64,000 nucleotides of DNA from Pisaster brevispinus (GCA_023634235.1 JAMKCF010000002.1:10677091-10741090); one strand, 5' to 3'; shown: positions 29,456-42,014, counted from the first letter of the stretch. Numbers and translations are program-made. The notes: generated from the sequence alone by a model not told the origin.

Positions 29456-32400
29456 ATGGCGAAAGTCTTTGGCAGTAAATTTGCGCGAGCTTTGCTTTTC
29501 AACGGGGATCATGGATGTGTGTGTTTTTCTCGATGCATTCATCCCCATCATCACAGCGCAGCCTTTGAGGTTCCGAGAGAGCCATTCCACCCCGAGATCG
29601 GGCGTGAACCTAAACTAACATCAGCGGATGAAGCCGTGGAACTCATCAAAACAGGTGCTGAATGAGAATTTAGTGATGATAGTGGCATTATAAATTCAAT
29701 AATAATGAACTTTAAAGTTTATATACAGCAGGCATTATTGAGACAATTGCCTCAATGTTCCCGGTCATTTTCTTGGTGACCCTTGAAATTTTCCAATAGA
29801 AAGTTAAAATTTCCTCATCATAGAGGTGCCTTCATTATGAAAGGGAAAACGCCTTGGTGCCTTTTCCCTTCCAACAAGAATGAGGCATCCAGGACTAGAC
29901 CCAGTAACTGGGGCGCTGTACTCCTTTTATTAGTTTTAGTACGACCAGAAGATGCTTCTTTTTTTTTTAAGGAGTACAGCGCCCCAGTTACTGGGTCTAC
30001 GTCAGGGCTGAATATACTCCTAGAAGTTCTAGAACTAGAACTAGTACTACATTGTAGAACTATGCGGTTCATTCCGCTGTCGTCTCACAAGACGACAGTG
30101 GCACAATCCGCATAGTCCTAGGAGTAGGCTGAATATAGCCCTGGTAGGACGTCATTGTCTGTTGTAGGCTGAATAGGCCTATACAATTTATTGATAAACA
30201 TTTGTACTTTGACAAAACAACAAAAAGATTAGCATACTTCCCCTGGACATTGCCTTGGTGCCTTTATAATATATTCTAGTAATAGAAAGTTTACAATTTC
30301 CTCATAGAGGTGCCCTTCGCCAAGGAGAAATTGCCTATATGCCCTTGCCCTTTCATCTGGCCTGGATTGTGAATATATGCCCAGCACCGAATAAGTTTTA
30401 CTAAAGGTTATCAAGCTAGCAAATCTTGTAGCACTCTCTTTGACATGATATAAGCCCCTAACATTTGCAGGGATTTTGACCACTGTTAGTGTTAGTTGCT
30501 CAGTGGAATGCCTCATGCTTATCTTCCGGTTTCTTTTTCCATCCCCAAAAATAAAATGTTCTTAAAAGTTTACTCATACATTTAAATGGATTTATTACAG
30601 CTCTATTCTTTCTCTGATTCATTGCTCCTGATGATTATTATGATTTTTTTTTTTTTTTTTTATAAAGTCTGAAATTCATAAGTGGTCTAATTCCCCCAAA
30701 ACTGTCACTGTGCATGTTCAGTGCCGGCACAATCTACACTACCAACGAAAAACTGTATCCAACATGTTATTTTAAAACCTGTTTAATTGATGTTTCCACT
30801 TCAAGGGGACCGTGTCTACATTCATGGTGGTGGGGCTACACCCTTGACTCTCGTTGATGCGATGGTGAATCACGGCAAGAAGGCTTCGTTGAAAAATGTT
30901 GAAGTAGTCCACATACACACTGAGGGACCAGGCAAATACATGCAGCCAGAGTGTGAAGGTAATGCACCAGCCAGTTTTGAGCCCCTCCTCCCCCTCCCTC
31001 TGCTCAGAGCCCCGCCTCTTACCACCCCAAATGAGAGAGAACGGGGGAAAATAGGCACAGGGTTTCTCAATAGCATGCATCACAAGTGTGCGATCCGCTG
31101 ACAGACGGTCATGTCTGAAATCAAGACTTTTGAAAAGTAAGAGGAGAGGCTGGAAAAGAGACTGGGCATGGTCAATGATTGTACCCTTCCAATAAAAGTT
31201 GACATTGTGAGGTGGGTGGGCGAGGGGGAAACATTTGTAGAACTCTTCCTCCCTCCCAGTTCCCCCACCACCTCAAATTCAAGCTCTGTTGTGAGTCCGT
31301 AAATCCATTAATCTAACGGCCTTTAAAGATCAGGAGGGTTATTTGTAGACCAAAAAGAGACTGCTACCCATTTCCAGAATTTATAAATTGTTGTACAATC
31401 ACACCACCCCGCCGCCGTTATACAAATTTTCCAATTACATTTGGTGCTATACTTTTTCTAGGTATTTTCCGATCTAACTCTATGTTCATTGGGGGCAACG
31501 CTCGTCAAGCTGTTGCTGAAGGTCGAGGGGATTTCATTCCAATATTTCTAAGCGAGATCCCCCAGTTGTTCCGTCGTCGGGTATTGCCGTTGGATGTCGC
31601 ACTAGTTCATGTCAGCCCGCCGGATAAGCATGGGTTTTGCTCCATGGGAGTGAGTGTCGACGCTACTCGGTCTGCAACTCAGAATGCTAAGTATATCATC
31701 GGTGAGAACTTTGTCAATCGTTTTTTTTTCCTTTGAGACTTGTTTCTCCTCACCAAGAAATATAACTCAAGCTTAATGGCTACCTGCAAGGACTTGAATT
31801 TTAAGAAACACTCCACTAGACTGCAGCTCGTGTAACTGTGAAAGTTTTGAACTTGCCCTGGTCGTCGAGAAAATAGTGAGAAAACCCCATCACTGCTTTC
31901 AAACATCAATTTTGAGGCTTATGAGATAAACAATTCTAATTGATTTTAACATCTCTTAAAAACTATTAGCCTTTCTTGAGGTATGGTGGACACACTACAA
32001 GTGCACTATTTCGTTGGGGCAAATCTGTTCATATACACCCAAACCGAACAGAGCACTCATACAGTGTCCACCATATCTCAAAACGGTCAACAGCATTTCA
32101 GACAAATATTTGGAGGGAAGTCAAGTTTTCCACCTTGATTTTCCGTACACCATGTGCAAACCTGTACCAAAATATGAAAATTTGTACTTGCAATGTCTTA
32201 CCAATGTTATGCCTACTCTTCAGAGGTGAGGTGTACTTCGGTAATTACTTTACAAGTTAATTTAGTTAGCACTGGAGAACTGTTGATTATTATAAAATAC
32301 TGTTAAACGACCCCCCGTTTGAAGTAAGGTAGTTTTAGAGGAAGAGGTAGTTTTTCAAAATTTGAGTCCGAGAAAGGCTCAGGCACCTGAAAGCACACAA

Positions 32401-35400
32401 TTCTTTGCAATTCTATGTTTTTCTTTCTTTCATTATTGTCTTGCAACTTCGGTGACATTGGAGCCCAAATTTTCAAAGGTTTGAATGCATTTAATTCAAA
32501 TTCAAATTCAAACATTGGGATACACCAAGTGAGGATACTGGTCATTTGAAAAATTACCAAAAGTATATATATACCCTGCCTTTAAATGTTGGTGTTGAAA
32601 AATTGTTTCGCAGGTCAGTTGAATCCGCACATGCCCCGGACATTAGGGGATGGTCTGATTCATATGTCCCATTTCCACTACGTTGTTGAAGTCAACACTC
32701 CACTCTTCAACAAGAAACCGCTTGCGATCTCCCACGAACAGCACATAATTGGTAAAACCATTGCGGACAATCTGGTTGATAATGGAGCCACGCTACAACT
32801 GGGTAAGGAAAGATCTTTTGCCTGTCAATCTGAAGGAACCACAGGTTTATCTGACCTTTGAACCTTATATGCATTAGAATCATCACTATATGGGCATGTT
32901 TGTTCATTTGCCATTCAATCTTTGATGGTATACAACAGATTTGATGTCTATTTTCAAGTCAGCTGTTTGTGTGCTTTGGAACCCGCGGATGAGAGTCACT
33001 GCTGAGAAAAAATATCTAAAGAAAAGGATCCAAATATTAGGAGACATGCTGAAATGATGGCATTTCCACTTTTAGTAATATATTCATAGATTGCAAAGAG
33101 CTTTGGGGAATGGTATTCAATTCAAAGACATAGTGACAGGCTTGGAATTATATGAAGGCCACAGATGCCATGTCCTCTGTTTCCCCTGTTTTTGCGCTCC
33201 TCCCCAAGATTTCCCAAGGGAAAGGCTCCTTGCTGTTTTTATTAGTTTTTTTTGAAAAAGTCAAATTTCAGGTAAAAGTGCTGACAATTATCACCCCTAC
33301 TCCAGGTATTGGTGAGATTCCAGATGCAACTCTATCCTGTCTCATGGATCATAAAGAACTTGGTATCCACTCGGAGATGTTCAGTGATGGTATACTGCCG
33401 TTGATAGAAACGGGTGCAGTCACCAACTCCAAGAAACGAATCCATACGGGCAAGGCAGTTGGTAGCTTTGCCGTTGGGAGCCAGAAGCTGTACGACTTTA
33501 TGCACGATAACCCATCCTTATGTAAGAACCCGCTGGCTGATTTTAGTAACAAAATAATACGCAGTTCTTATCTGGCCAAGCTTACCGCTGATTTCACAAT
33601 GACTAGAATGACCAGAATAAGTATTGCCGTCTAGTTACTGAATCACAATTTCTTGATTTGTGCAATTCATAATCCATAGACGTTAAACAATTTGTTTGTA
33701 TGAGAGAGATTGGCTGTTGCCAGCTTGGCATTTATATGCCCTTGTGATGGGAACTTTGCCGAGTTCCCTTGCTGGGAAAATCATCTAAACAAACAAACAA
33801 ACAAACAAACAAATAAACAAACTTGTTGGAGTTATGAGATGAAATACATGGGAGTTTGTGAATATGAAAGATTCCTTGAAGAGATTCTCAGGGATTTGGG
33901 AATAATACTTGACTCTTTTATTTAGATTTTTTTTTGGATCCTTCTGGTAATAAAACAAAGAAATCCTCAAAAGTAATTGTGACATGTAGGCCTGAAGATA
34001 CCTGTGTAGAGAGGATGGCAAATGACGTCAGTTCTAAATGTGAGAGGAAAACACCATCTGGGTAAACTCGAGTAGGGATTGAAAACCCAATCCACATGAG
34101 TAGGCTTAGTCCAAGGTGGGATTCGAACTGGGGTCCACAGAAGCGGAAGGCAGGGCAACGTACCACTAGGAAGCCAGCCTGAGCCCCTCGTTTCCTTCTT
34201 CTTTTTCAGTAATGATGGACGTAGCCCATGTGAACAACTCCACAGTTATATCTCAGAATCCTAGAGTCACGGCGATCAATTCATGCGTTGAGGTGGATTT
34301 GACTGGCCAGGTCGTGTCCGACTCCATCGGCACTAGAATGTTCTCAGGTAGGTGGGTCATGGTTGAGTAGTGTGGAGAGTTGGGTGTTCTGATCCTGGCA
34401 GAGATACGTGTCTAGCTTCGGCCCATCGACCATAAATCACTTTCCAGCCTGGATGGAGGGCGTACCTGTAAAGGTAGTTTCAAATAGCGGTTGACAAGCC
34501 CTAATATTTTCTTTAACAAAGGCATAGTAGGCACTTTTAACCACATTGTATTAATGTGCCTCACCCTGTTATTATTCTTAATTGGGCCTTGAGCATTTCT
34601 GTAACTGTCTCAAAACTCATTTTGAGTATGCAGCAAATGGGCGCACAGCAGGTTGCTAATCATTCAACAATCTCTACCCACACAGGTACCCATTTACTCC
34701 TGGGTGATGAGAAGCAATTAGAGTCAAGTGTCTCACCCAAGGACACAATTAAACGTTGATCCCTACCGGGTTTAAATTTGTGCTACAAAACGATAAGAAA
34801 ATAATATGTGTTGATTTGACAAGAAATGTTGGAAGGGATTGTATTGTGGGACACAATTTTAACACAAGGTAATTCGTTTTCCACTTATACGGATTGGAAA
34901 AGGAGCGAACTTTTATCGTTGAAAATTACTGCAATCTATTTTTTGACAGGTGTTGGTGGACAGGTTGACTTCATTAGAGGGGCATCGTTAGGATATGATG
35001 GATTAGGTAAACCCATCCTGGCTCTTCAATCAACCACAAAGCGAGGGGAGAGTAAAATAGCGCCATTTATCAAAACAGGTTGGTTTCCATGAAAAACTTG
35101 CTTCACATTAAAAAAAAATCCCAAAGCTAAGTTTCTTTGTAACATTGAAGTGTAAGTATTTTGCGACATCAGTTTGCACAAAAAGGAGTTTTTCTTTGTT
35201 CAACCTAATATGAGTTTTTGTTTTTACCAAGTCAGCTTCATTTTTGGTTTATTACTTGATAACAACTTAATTAGCTACCCTCCCTCTTATAAGGTTGTGA
35301 CATTGAAGTCCCAAACTGACACCAAGACCCAAATGTCCATAGCTCAAAATTGAAACCTAGACAAGTAAAGCAATACTTCCACACCGAATATTTGGGGATC

Positions 35401-36728
35401 AAACTGTAGTGATGCACAACGCCGATTGTGAAATTGGAGTAAAATAGTGCACAGACTTTGGTACTTGTCTGTAATATTGGTACTATTACTACTATATATT
35501 TCTGGTCATGAAACCAAGAATGCCTCATAAGTGAACTTAACCACTCGCAAGCTTGAGGAAACCTGTAAGCAAGGGTGCTTGCTAATGTGAACCAGAAACA
35601 CACCGGTTAACCCCTACTCTTAACACAATAAATGTTCTGGGTTCTTTTACATTAGATTTGGTCACAATGGGAGACTTGCCAGTTAAATCCATTATTCTGT
35701 CAAATGTGCACATGCGACAGAGAAACCTCTTGAACTTGTTCAGGGCAGGGTGTACCTTTGGTAATTACTCCACAAGTTAATGACCATAAAAAACTTAACT
35801 TGGTAAAAAGCACTGGAGAGCTTTTGATATTATAAGACATTGTTAGAAATCGGCCCATTTTAATGTGGTTTAGAAAAAGAGGAAATTTTTTGAAATTTTT
35901 CAATCCGAGACAGGCTTTAGACTTGAAGCCGCTCTCAGACATGAAAGCACACAATTCTATACAATTGTGGTTTTTCTTACATACTATTTTCTTGCACCTT
36001 GGATGACCAATTGATCCCAAATTTTCACAGTTTTGTTATTTTATGCATATGTTGGGATACACCAAGTGAAGATACTGGTCTTTGACAATTACCAAAAGTA
36101 CCAAAAACTATAGATGAACAGACCGACCAGCCTAACTGAGAAGATGGCTGTTTCAGATTGTGATTTCATCCGCTCTCATAGATAGGCTTTCATGAGGTTA
36201 AAAAGTTCAAAGTTCAAAGTTTTAGAGTTTAGTGGTTATGACTTTTAGTAGTTTAACTGTTTGGAGCAATTAATACAAAATAGTGTCAAAGAAAAGCTGA
36301 CATTTAAAAAAAAAAAAAATTTTCATATTGATGCGGTAATCCATTTTTATTAATTGTTATTGTTTGATCTATAGGTTTTGAGGAGTTTAAAAGCTCAAAG
36401 TTGAAAGTTTAAAAAGCTTGGTGGTTATAAATAACTTTTTGAAGTAAAAAACAAAAATGAAGTAGTGTGTAAGAACAGGTGCCATTTTCAAGAATGTACT
36501 TTTTCATACTAAATGTGATGACTTCTTATTATTTGTCATACAGGTGCTGGGGTGGTAACAACTCGAGCTCACGTCCATTACATTGTGACAGAGTATGGCA
36601 TTGCTTATCTGTTTGGGAAGAATCTTCGACAGAGAGCGCACGCCTTGATCAACATCGCACATCCAGACTTCCGAGAGACTCTAGAAAAAGCTGCCTTTGA
36701 GAGGCTCAAATGTATGCCGTCCCCTTAG
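29456..36728 (+). CDS. CoA-transferase, acetyl-CoA hydrolase/4-hydroxybutyrate CoA-transferase-like, complete
   Basis: Eight exons: 29456-29654, 30806-30958, 31462-31701, 32614-32802, 33306-33521, 34210-34347, 34950-35078, 36544-36728 (stop TAG). The total is 1449 nt, or 482 residues, near the usual length of class I acetyl-CoA hydrolase/transferase proteins. Motifs in order: GDRVYIHGGGATP, IHTEGPGKYMQPE, FIGGNARQAVAEGRGDFIPI, HVSPPDKHGFCSMGVSVD, then GIGEIPDA (residues 261-268, CoA-binding Gly loop), GIHSEMFSDG (Glu284 is the likely catalytic glutamate), SQNPRVTAINSCVEVDLTGQ, GGQVDFIRGA and VTEYGIAYLFGKNLRQRA. The N-terminus (MAKVFGSKFARALL) is basic and nearly free of acids, fitting a mitochondrial presequence. 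The acyl substrate cannot be read from sequence. Confidence 0.93.
29897..29998. repeat. Perfect 30-bp inverted repeat hairpin, CoA-transferase intron 1
   Basis: Bases 29897-29926 and 29969-29998 (AGACCCAGTAACTGGGGCGC outermost) are exact inverted complements with a 42-bp loop. They may be the ends of a small MITE. Confidence 0.75.
30003..30146. repeat. Imperfect foldback next to the hairpin
   Basis: The outer words CAGGGCTGAATATACTCCTA and its partial inverse at 30117-30145 enclose a second palindrome, with CGCTGTCGTC and GACGACAG around 30075-30100. Non-coding. Confidence 0.55.
31976..32080. repeat. Small element with TTGAGGTATGGTGGACAC termini
   Basis: TTGAGGTATGGTGGACAC at 31976 and GTGTCCACCATATCTCAA at 32063-32080 are near-perfect inverted repeats around a 70-bp core, in CoA-transferase intron 3. 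Confidence 0.6.
32228..32570. mobile_element. MITE, GTGTAC.TTCGGTAATT ends
   Basis: Starts GGTGTACTTCGGTAATTAC and ends AAATTACCAAAAGTATAT, an imperfect inverted pair. The interior words AAAGCACACAATTCT, CACTGGAGA.CT and GGGATACACCAAGTGA are shared with 35748-36110. Confidence 0.65.
34105..34185 (-). mobile_element. tRNA-like SINE head
   Basis: The minus strand reads GCTGGCTTCCTAGTGGTACG (A-box-like) and AGTTCGAATCCCACC (B box). The spacing is tRNA-like but longer than in a real tRNA. It is in the CoA-transferase intron just before the exon at 34210. Confidence 0.5.
34560..34770 (-). mobile_element. SINE fragment, tail variant a
   Basis: Contains CAGGTACCCATTTACTCCTG GGTGATGAGAAGCAATTAGA and CCAAGGACACAATTAAACG, the diverged core of the family at 23650. 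Confidence 0.55.
35748..36112. mobile_element. MITE, GTGTACCTTTGGTAATT ends
   Basis: Begins GTGTACCTTTGGTAATTACT and ends CAATTACCAAAAGTACC, an inverted pair. It shares its interior with the copy at 32228-32570. It is in CoA-transferase intron 7. Confidence 0.7.
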
Positions 36729-36794
36729 AGACCTACTTGAAGCAGATGGCCTGTCGAATCTAGCTATAGGTTGTGCTGTTTATACTTATAATTG

Positions 36795-37112
36795 GTTCTA
36801 ATATTGCGCACATATCCTAGTAGCTAGATCAAAGCTCTTTACAGCATTATTATCCCTGTTCATCAGGCATATTTAGACCATCCTTTAACTTTCTCAACTC
36901 CCTGGCAGGGGAGCATACAGCCCCAAGCTGTATAAATCAGTACTAAGGGGTTAATCCAACACAACGCCATCTCAATATTCCATTATACACCTGGGGTAAG
37001 AGAAGCAGTTATGGTGAAGTGCCTTGCTCAAGGACACAAGTGTCATGACCGGGAATCAAACCCACACTCCGATGATTCAACCATCAGAACTTGAGACCAC
37101 TAGGCCACGACA
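36795..37112 (-). mobile_element. SINE, CACTTGTG-core family, tail variant a
   Basis: Includes ACTTTCTCAACTCCCTGGCA, GTGCCTTGCTCAAGGACACA AGTGTCATGACCGGGAATCA and a right-end ACCACTAGGCCACGAC, the inverted tRNA-like head. It begins about 65 bp after the CoA-transferase stop codon. Confidence 0.75.
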
Positions 37113-37114
37113 CA

Positions 37115-37974
37115 CCACGAGTTACAAGTTCTGCAATAATGGCAGTCTAGTGGCACTGAAACAGGCTCTCTTTGTCATAACTGTAGCCAGGTGCAGACCA
37201 ATGAATTTTACAAGGAAGGGGTCCCAAGTACCAAACTAAAATGCTATAAAAAAAACTAGAGGGTCGTGATACAAGCAGGCAAAAGGAAGTGATTTTAACA
37301 TGATCAATATCATATGACCCTTTCATTTTATTTATTATTTCACAGGGTAGAAAAACCAGTTACAAAAAAACCAGACTTTAAGAATACAAATACTTTAAAA
37401 ATGATACAAAGACTACAAAAGACGCATACAAAGTAAAATGTGTTGACAGATACCCCCTGTGGGATTACCAAATGCAAACTAAATCACAATCAAGTGGCTC
37501 TCCTTAAATTACTGCCAGCAAACCAAACAAAGAAATAAAAAATAAAAATAATAACTTTAAAAAAGATGTTGCATCCGCGGTGATGATTGTTTTGGACTCA
37601 CCACGGGGAAGATTCTATCAAAATTGATGAAATAATTGAGGACAGTAAGAAAAGGTTATGACAAAATTGATTTGCTGTGGGCTACCACTGCCATGTCACT
37701 CGGTATAAAACAATGGTTACATCAGCTTTGTTATACTGATAAAACAAACGATTGACAGATTGAACACTATAACTGGTCAAAATGTTGCAAGATAGGCTAC
37801 ACCATAATGGTCACTAGACTCTAAACAGGGTTCAAGACAGATATTTGTAAACATATCAGGTCTATTGACAAATCTATTATAGAAACATTCATTTCATAAG
37901 CTGAGAAATTGGGATGTACGATAAAATTCACCATCTGCTGGATTTTTGTAAATTTGTATACTTTTATTTTCGTA
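37115..37974. other. Intergenic, no gene seen
   Basis: AT-rich sequence between the CoA-transferase 3' end and the left edge of the NLR duplicon. No exon, tRNA or clear transposon end. Confidence 0.3.
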
Positions 37975-38640
37975 GTAACAGCTTTACTTTGTGGAATGTA
38001 CCTTTAATTGACATGTAGTTGTTTTGCCAGAGCAAAGTGTCATAAAGTAAAATACAGTACAATAAATAAATAAAAACAAAAAATCAAATGGTTACTAAGG
38101 ATCTCTATGAGTGAGTGTTATTTAACTGCCAATGAGGCTAAACTTGAAACATTTACCACCATGTGAGGGCTAAATAGTCTGTAGCGAGAGCAGGGTGGGG
38201 TCCAGACGCTACTGAATTGGCACCTATATAGCAGCAAAGAGCACTTTCAATTATTTTCACCAATTATAGCCAAGATAATAAGCAACTGATAAATACATTT
38301 AATAGATGTTACCCTTACACCGATGTGTATTAAAGGCAAAGTATACCTTTGGTTTTTGCAACCTTTTGATTGTTTTAATCCTATATAAATGTAGACATAA
38401 AAATATGCAATGAAACTAACCTGTGAAAATTTCATTTCAAAAGGTGGTCGCATTTTTTAGGTATCGCCAAAAATCCAACGGACAGTAACGTTTATCAGAT
38501 TCAAATTGTGGGAAATAAAAAGTGATATCTTTTTCCATAATTGCAGTATTTCGAAGTGAAATGTTTTTCAAACTGCATTAAACTATCCAAACTGCCAAAG
38601 CTGCTGTACTTCTTACCAAGTAAGTTTTTATTGCCATTAA

Positions 38641-40021
38641 AGGGACACACCGGCTTACTGTTTTCCTAATATAGTGATGTGGAATGACAGACAACAATTT
38701 TTAGATGGTTCGTGTAAAAAAAAAATCATCAAAATATCACGTAATTAACGAAAAATGTGAAGAAAAAAAAATGCGGTCAAAGGTCAGCTTATACGCTTTT
38801 CCAGCCGTTGCAACTGTCAAGTTTACGTACAATGTTGCGCAATGTTGTAAGTAGACTGGAGCTCTGTTTATGTATAAATTATAAAAATGGCGAGGCATGA
38901 GGATCCAGACTTCCTATCCATCAAGCACAAATTCACGTGTAAATAAAAAAACAGACATGAACGGACGTCAGTCCATAGAGCATGGGTTCCTTGCTCTATG
39001 GTCAGTCCTAGTCGAAATCCGCTCGCGGTCGTAACCAATAACTGTTTCGGTTGAACTTGCCATTGAAACAGTTATTGGTTACGACCGCGAAAACGCACCC
39101 CAACCTGTATTCTGTGTACGACGACGTACTATATTCTGTGTACTTGCAATGGAGAACGTTTCTTCGACATCCAAGGATCGGTACAAAAAACATCGCAAGG
39201 AAAAACACCCAGAAGGTGGTCCAACGAAAAGTAAAAAGTAAAAAAAACAAACACGATAAATCCAAAGGGAAAGCCAGCAAAAGCAGCAATTGTGTGTGTG
39301 TGTGGGGGGGGGGGGGGGGGGGGTTGGACACTGCAGCTATCATAGAAGTAGACCAGCTGTATGGGATATTATTCTCCGTCGTCGTCCCGCGTGTGTAGCG
39401 CAGGCAACACGTTGCAATAGTTAGGGGATAATAGCTAGGGTATCAGACTAAAAATCTCCTTAAAAAAACGTAATTGTTGGTCTGGCTCCCTACCCCTCCG
39501 ACAAGCTCCCAAGCTCACGGCTAGACCGGCAAGCCCGGGCTTGTCTCTCTGGCCCCACGAGACACGGCACAGGCTGTACGGGATATGCCCCAAGGTTTAC
39601 GTTCCGCTAGCTCCCACGCTGGTGCGCCGTAAAACACGCTTCGGTTGCACGGACTCTCTGAATGCGAATCTTACGTTCGATTTTTCATCATTATTTACAA
39701 ATTGTATCAATAATCTGAAAACATAGTCTTTTTTGTCAAATACTCATGAACAATATTTAAAAAAACAGATTTCAATTTGGTTCAGTAATTTACTTTTATA
39801 CGGCTGGAAGTAAAACTATCACCGAAGATCACGTGATTTATCCGAACCACTTTTTTGGTTCGGATAAATCACGTGACCTTCGTTTTTTGAAAAATGCTCA
39901 AAAACGGCAAAATTTGATGGTTTCTTTTAGGAACCGTTCTTCTCCATTCCTGGAAGACCTTTGAAGTCATATGTTAGCCTATTTTGTAGCCCAAATAGCC
40001 CAACGAAGCCGGTGTGCCCCT
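38641..40021. mobile_element. Non-autonomous DNA transposon with TTAA flanks
   Basis: The ends AGGGACACACCGGCTT and AAGCCGGTGTGCCCCT are inverted repeats of about 16 bp. TTAA stands on both sides (38637-38640 and 40022-40025), the target choice of piggyBac-type transposases. Inside lie two perfect or near-perfect hairpins (39023-39090 and 39827-39880), a G21 run near 39303, and no transposase. It is absent from the matching place in duplicon copy B. Confidence 0.75.
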
Positions 40022-40261
40022 TTAATTCTCAGAGTCATTACCAAACATATACAGACCCTTTAAGGGTTCATAAAACTAAAGGAAAGTTTGTACAGCATCT
40101 TTGTAAGACTCCCATATATACATTTGTACAATGTCAAGTTCAAATTGTCAAGTTTCATTAGAAATAGAGACCTGACTGTTTAGTTTCGAACCTTGTTTTG
40201 GTCACATTCGATCCTATAAAACAGAATATTGGCAGCCATCACATGGTAAAGATTTATTGAA

Positions 40262-41642
40262 CCGAAACATCAACTTAAATTTTGAGAAATTTGACTACAA
40301 GTGCTCCGAGGTCAACTTCATGGGTCACATATTCTCCAGTGATGGACTAAAATTCGACCCAAGTAAAATGGTCGCAATCAATGAAATGCCGCAACCACAG
40401 GATGTAGCAGGCGTTCAGCGATTTGTCGGTATGACAAAATACCTTGCCAAATTCCTGCCAGACTCATCAAGCCTTAGCGAGCCTCTCCGACGTCTTACTC
40501 ATAAGGACACAGCTTGGAAATGGACTAACAAACAAGATAAAGCATTTGAAGCTATCAAACAAGGTGTGACAAACTCGCCCATTCTCAAGTATTTTGATCC
40601 CAACCTTGTCACTGAAGGACAAGGAGATGCATCCAGCAAGGGACTCGGATTTGTCCTTTTGCAACAGGGACAACTGATTACATATGCTAGCCAAGCACTC
40701 ACTCCAGCATAAACCTGCTACACACAAATAGAAAAAGAACTGCTCGCACAAGTCTTCGAATTGGAGCGAAACCATCAATATGCATACGGACGCAAGATAA
40801 AACTTTGGACTGATCATAAACCATTGGTTGACATTCGACTCAAGCCAATGACTGCTGCACCAAAGCAACTACAAACCAAAGATAATCCAGGATGTTCACA
40901 CCAACAAAGAAAAGAGAAACGCCAAGCAAGCTCGCTATTACAACAATGGAGCTAGACAACTCAAACCATTGACAGAAGGGGAAACATTGAGATTGCAACA
41001 AAAGAAAGACAGTCAAACTTGGAAAAAGGCCCAGGTTCAACAAGTCAGCATTCGGTCATATTGAGTCGTGACACAAGATGGTCGAGATTATTGCCGAAAT
41101 CGGAAACATCTTCGAAAAAGCGCTGAGAAATTTGTCGCGACCCTGGAAATCTCAGTAATGCCCGCACACAACTCTTTGCTAACACAGCCAGAGATTTCGC
41201 GACATGATATTCCTGAGAAAGGATCTCAAGCAGTCAGTGCACAAAACACAACAGACATGAAAACTTTGAGACGAAGCACCAGAATTCACACATCACCCAA
41301 ATACCTAGAGCAATATGTGAAGGAATAACAACTCAAAAATACCTGAACTCAATGACACTTGACCTTGTTTTGAAGCAACAGTTTTATAGTTGATAGCAAA
41401 GTTTTGCTAATAGTGTTAGTTGGGTTTTTTTATTAAAAAAAACCCTTCATGTTCTTCTAAAAAAGGATAGAGATAACAGTTCTCTCTATGAAAGGAAAGG
41501 TGTAGCAATATGTATAGTGCCCTCTATTGAGGCCTAGTAGAAAACATGTGTATACATGTACAAGCAGCCATCTTAAACGTATCTAAACCACATGAGTCTC
41601 CAAAAAAAATCAACCGATGTGTCCAAGAGACAACTTATTACA
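40262..41642 (+). mobile_element. Ty3/gypsy LTR retrotransposon fragment, internally deleted
   Basis: The element starts mid-RT. At 40262-40712 the frame shows NFMGHIFSSDGLKFDPSKM and FVGMTKYLAKFLP, followed by RNase H words (GDASSKGLGFVLLQQG). A stop at 40710 interrupts RNase H, which continues to about 40870 (ELLAQVFELERN, TDHKPL). The sequence then jumps to what looks like the C-terminal end of an integrase (to about 41327), so the protease, most of the integrase and all upstream parts are missing. A polypurine tract (AAAGGAAAGG, 41491-41500) abuts a presumed 3' LTR starting TGTAGCAATATG at 41501. The LTR right end is unclear. The left junction is placed where homology to copy B stops. Confidence 0.8.
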
Positions 41643-42014
41643 GTCACTATTGATGAGCCCTTAGTTTCATCACCAGACTGATGTAAATGACTTGTTCAAG
41701 TGATGCACACTCATGGCAGTAAAAAGGACAGTGTTCAATCAATAGTTCCTGGAGAAGCCTTCTCATTTTCTGCCAATCCAGATAGGTTCATGTCCGAGCT
41801 TATGGCTGGGACTTGGACATCACGTGAACAAGCGTTGAGGTGTAGAATGCCCTCTGCAGCAGCCACAGCCGCCAATTGGGACACGGCTCAGGTTTCTAAA
41901 TTGAGGCTTCAAAGAGATAGTCTGGCTTCTTTTTTGTGCGATGGGAGTCAGTGCTCTTGAAGGCTTGTGAACACAGGGAACATGATCAGGACAGAATTCC
42001 GATAATCCTCCATA

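Noticed and set aside
29783..30115. 110-codon frame on the plus strand and its antisense partner
   Set aside because: Both are produced by the inverted repeats at 29897-30146 inside an intron; no protein family features.
33788..33826. (AAAC)n run as an element tail
   Set aside because: Simple microsatellite; no SINE or LINE sequence joins it on either side.
29456..36728. Recent bacterial origin of the CoA-transferase
   Set aside because: The gene has seven proper spliceosomal introns and a mitochondrial-type leader, so it is a settled nuclear gene; the family is also common in animals.
39051..39398. 115-codon frame inside the TTAA element
   Set aside because: Ends in a poly-Gly run coded by a G21 tract and has no recognisable domain; not supported as a gene.
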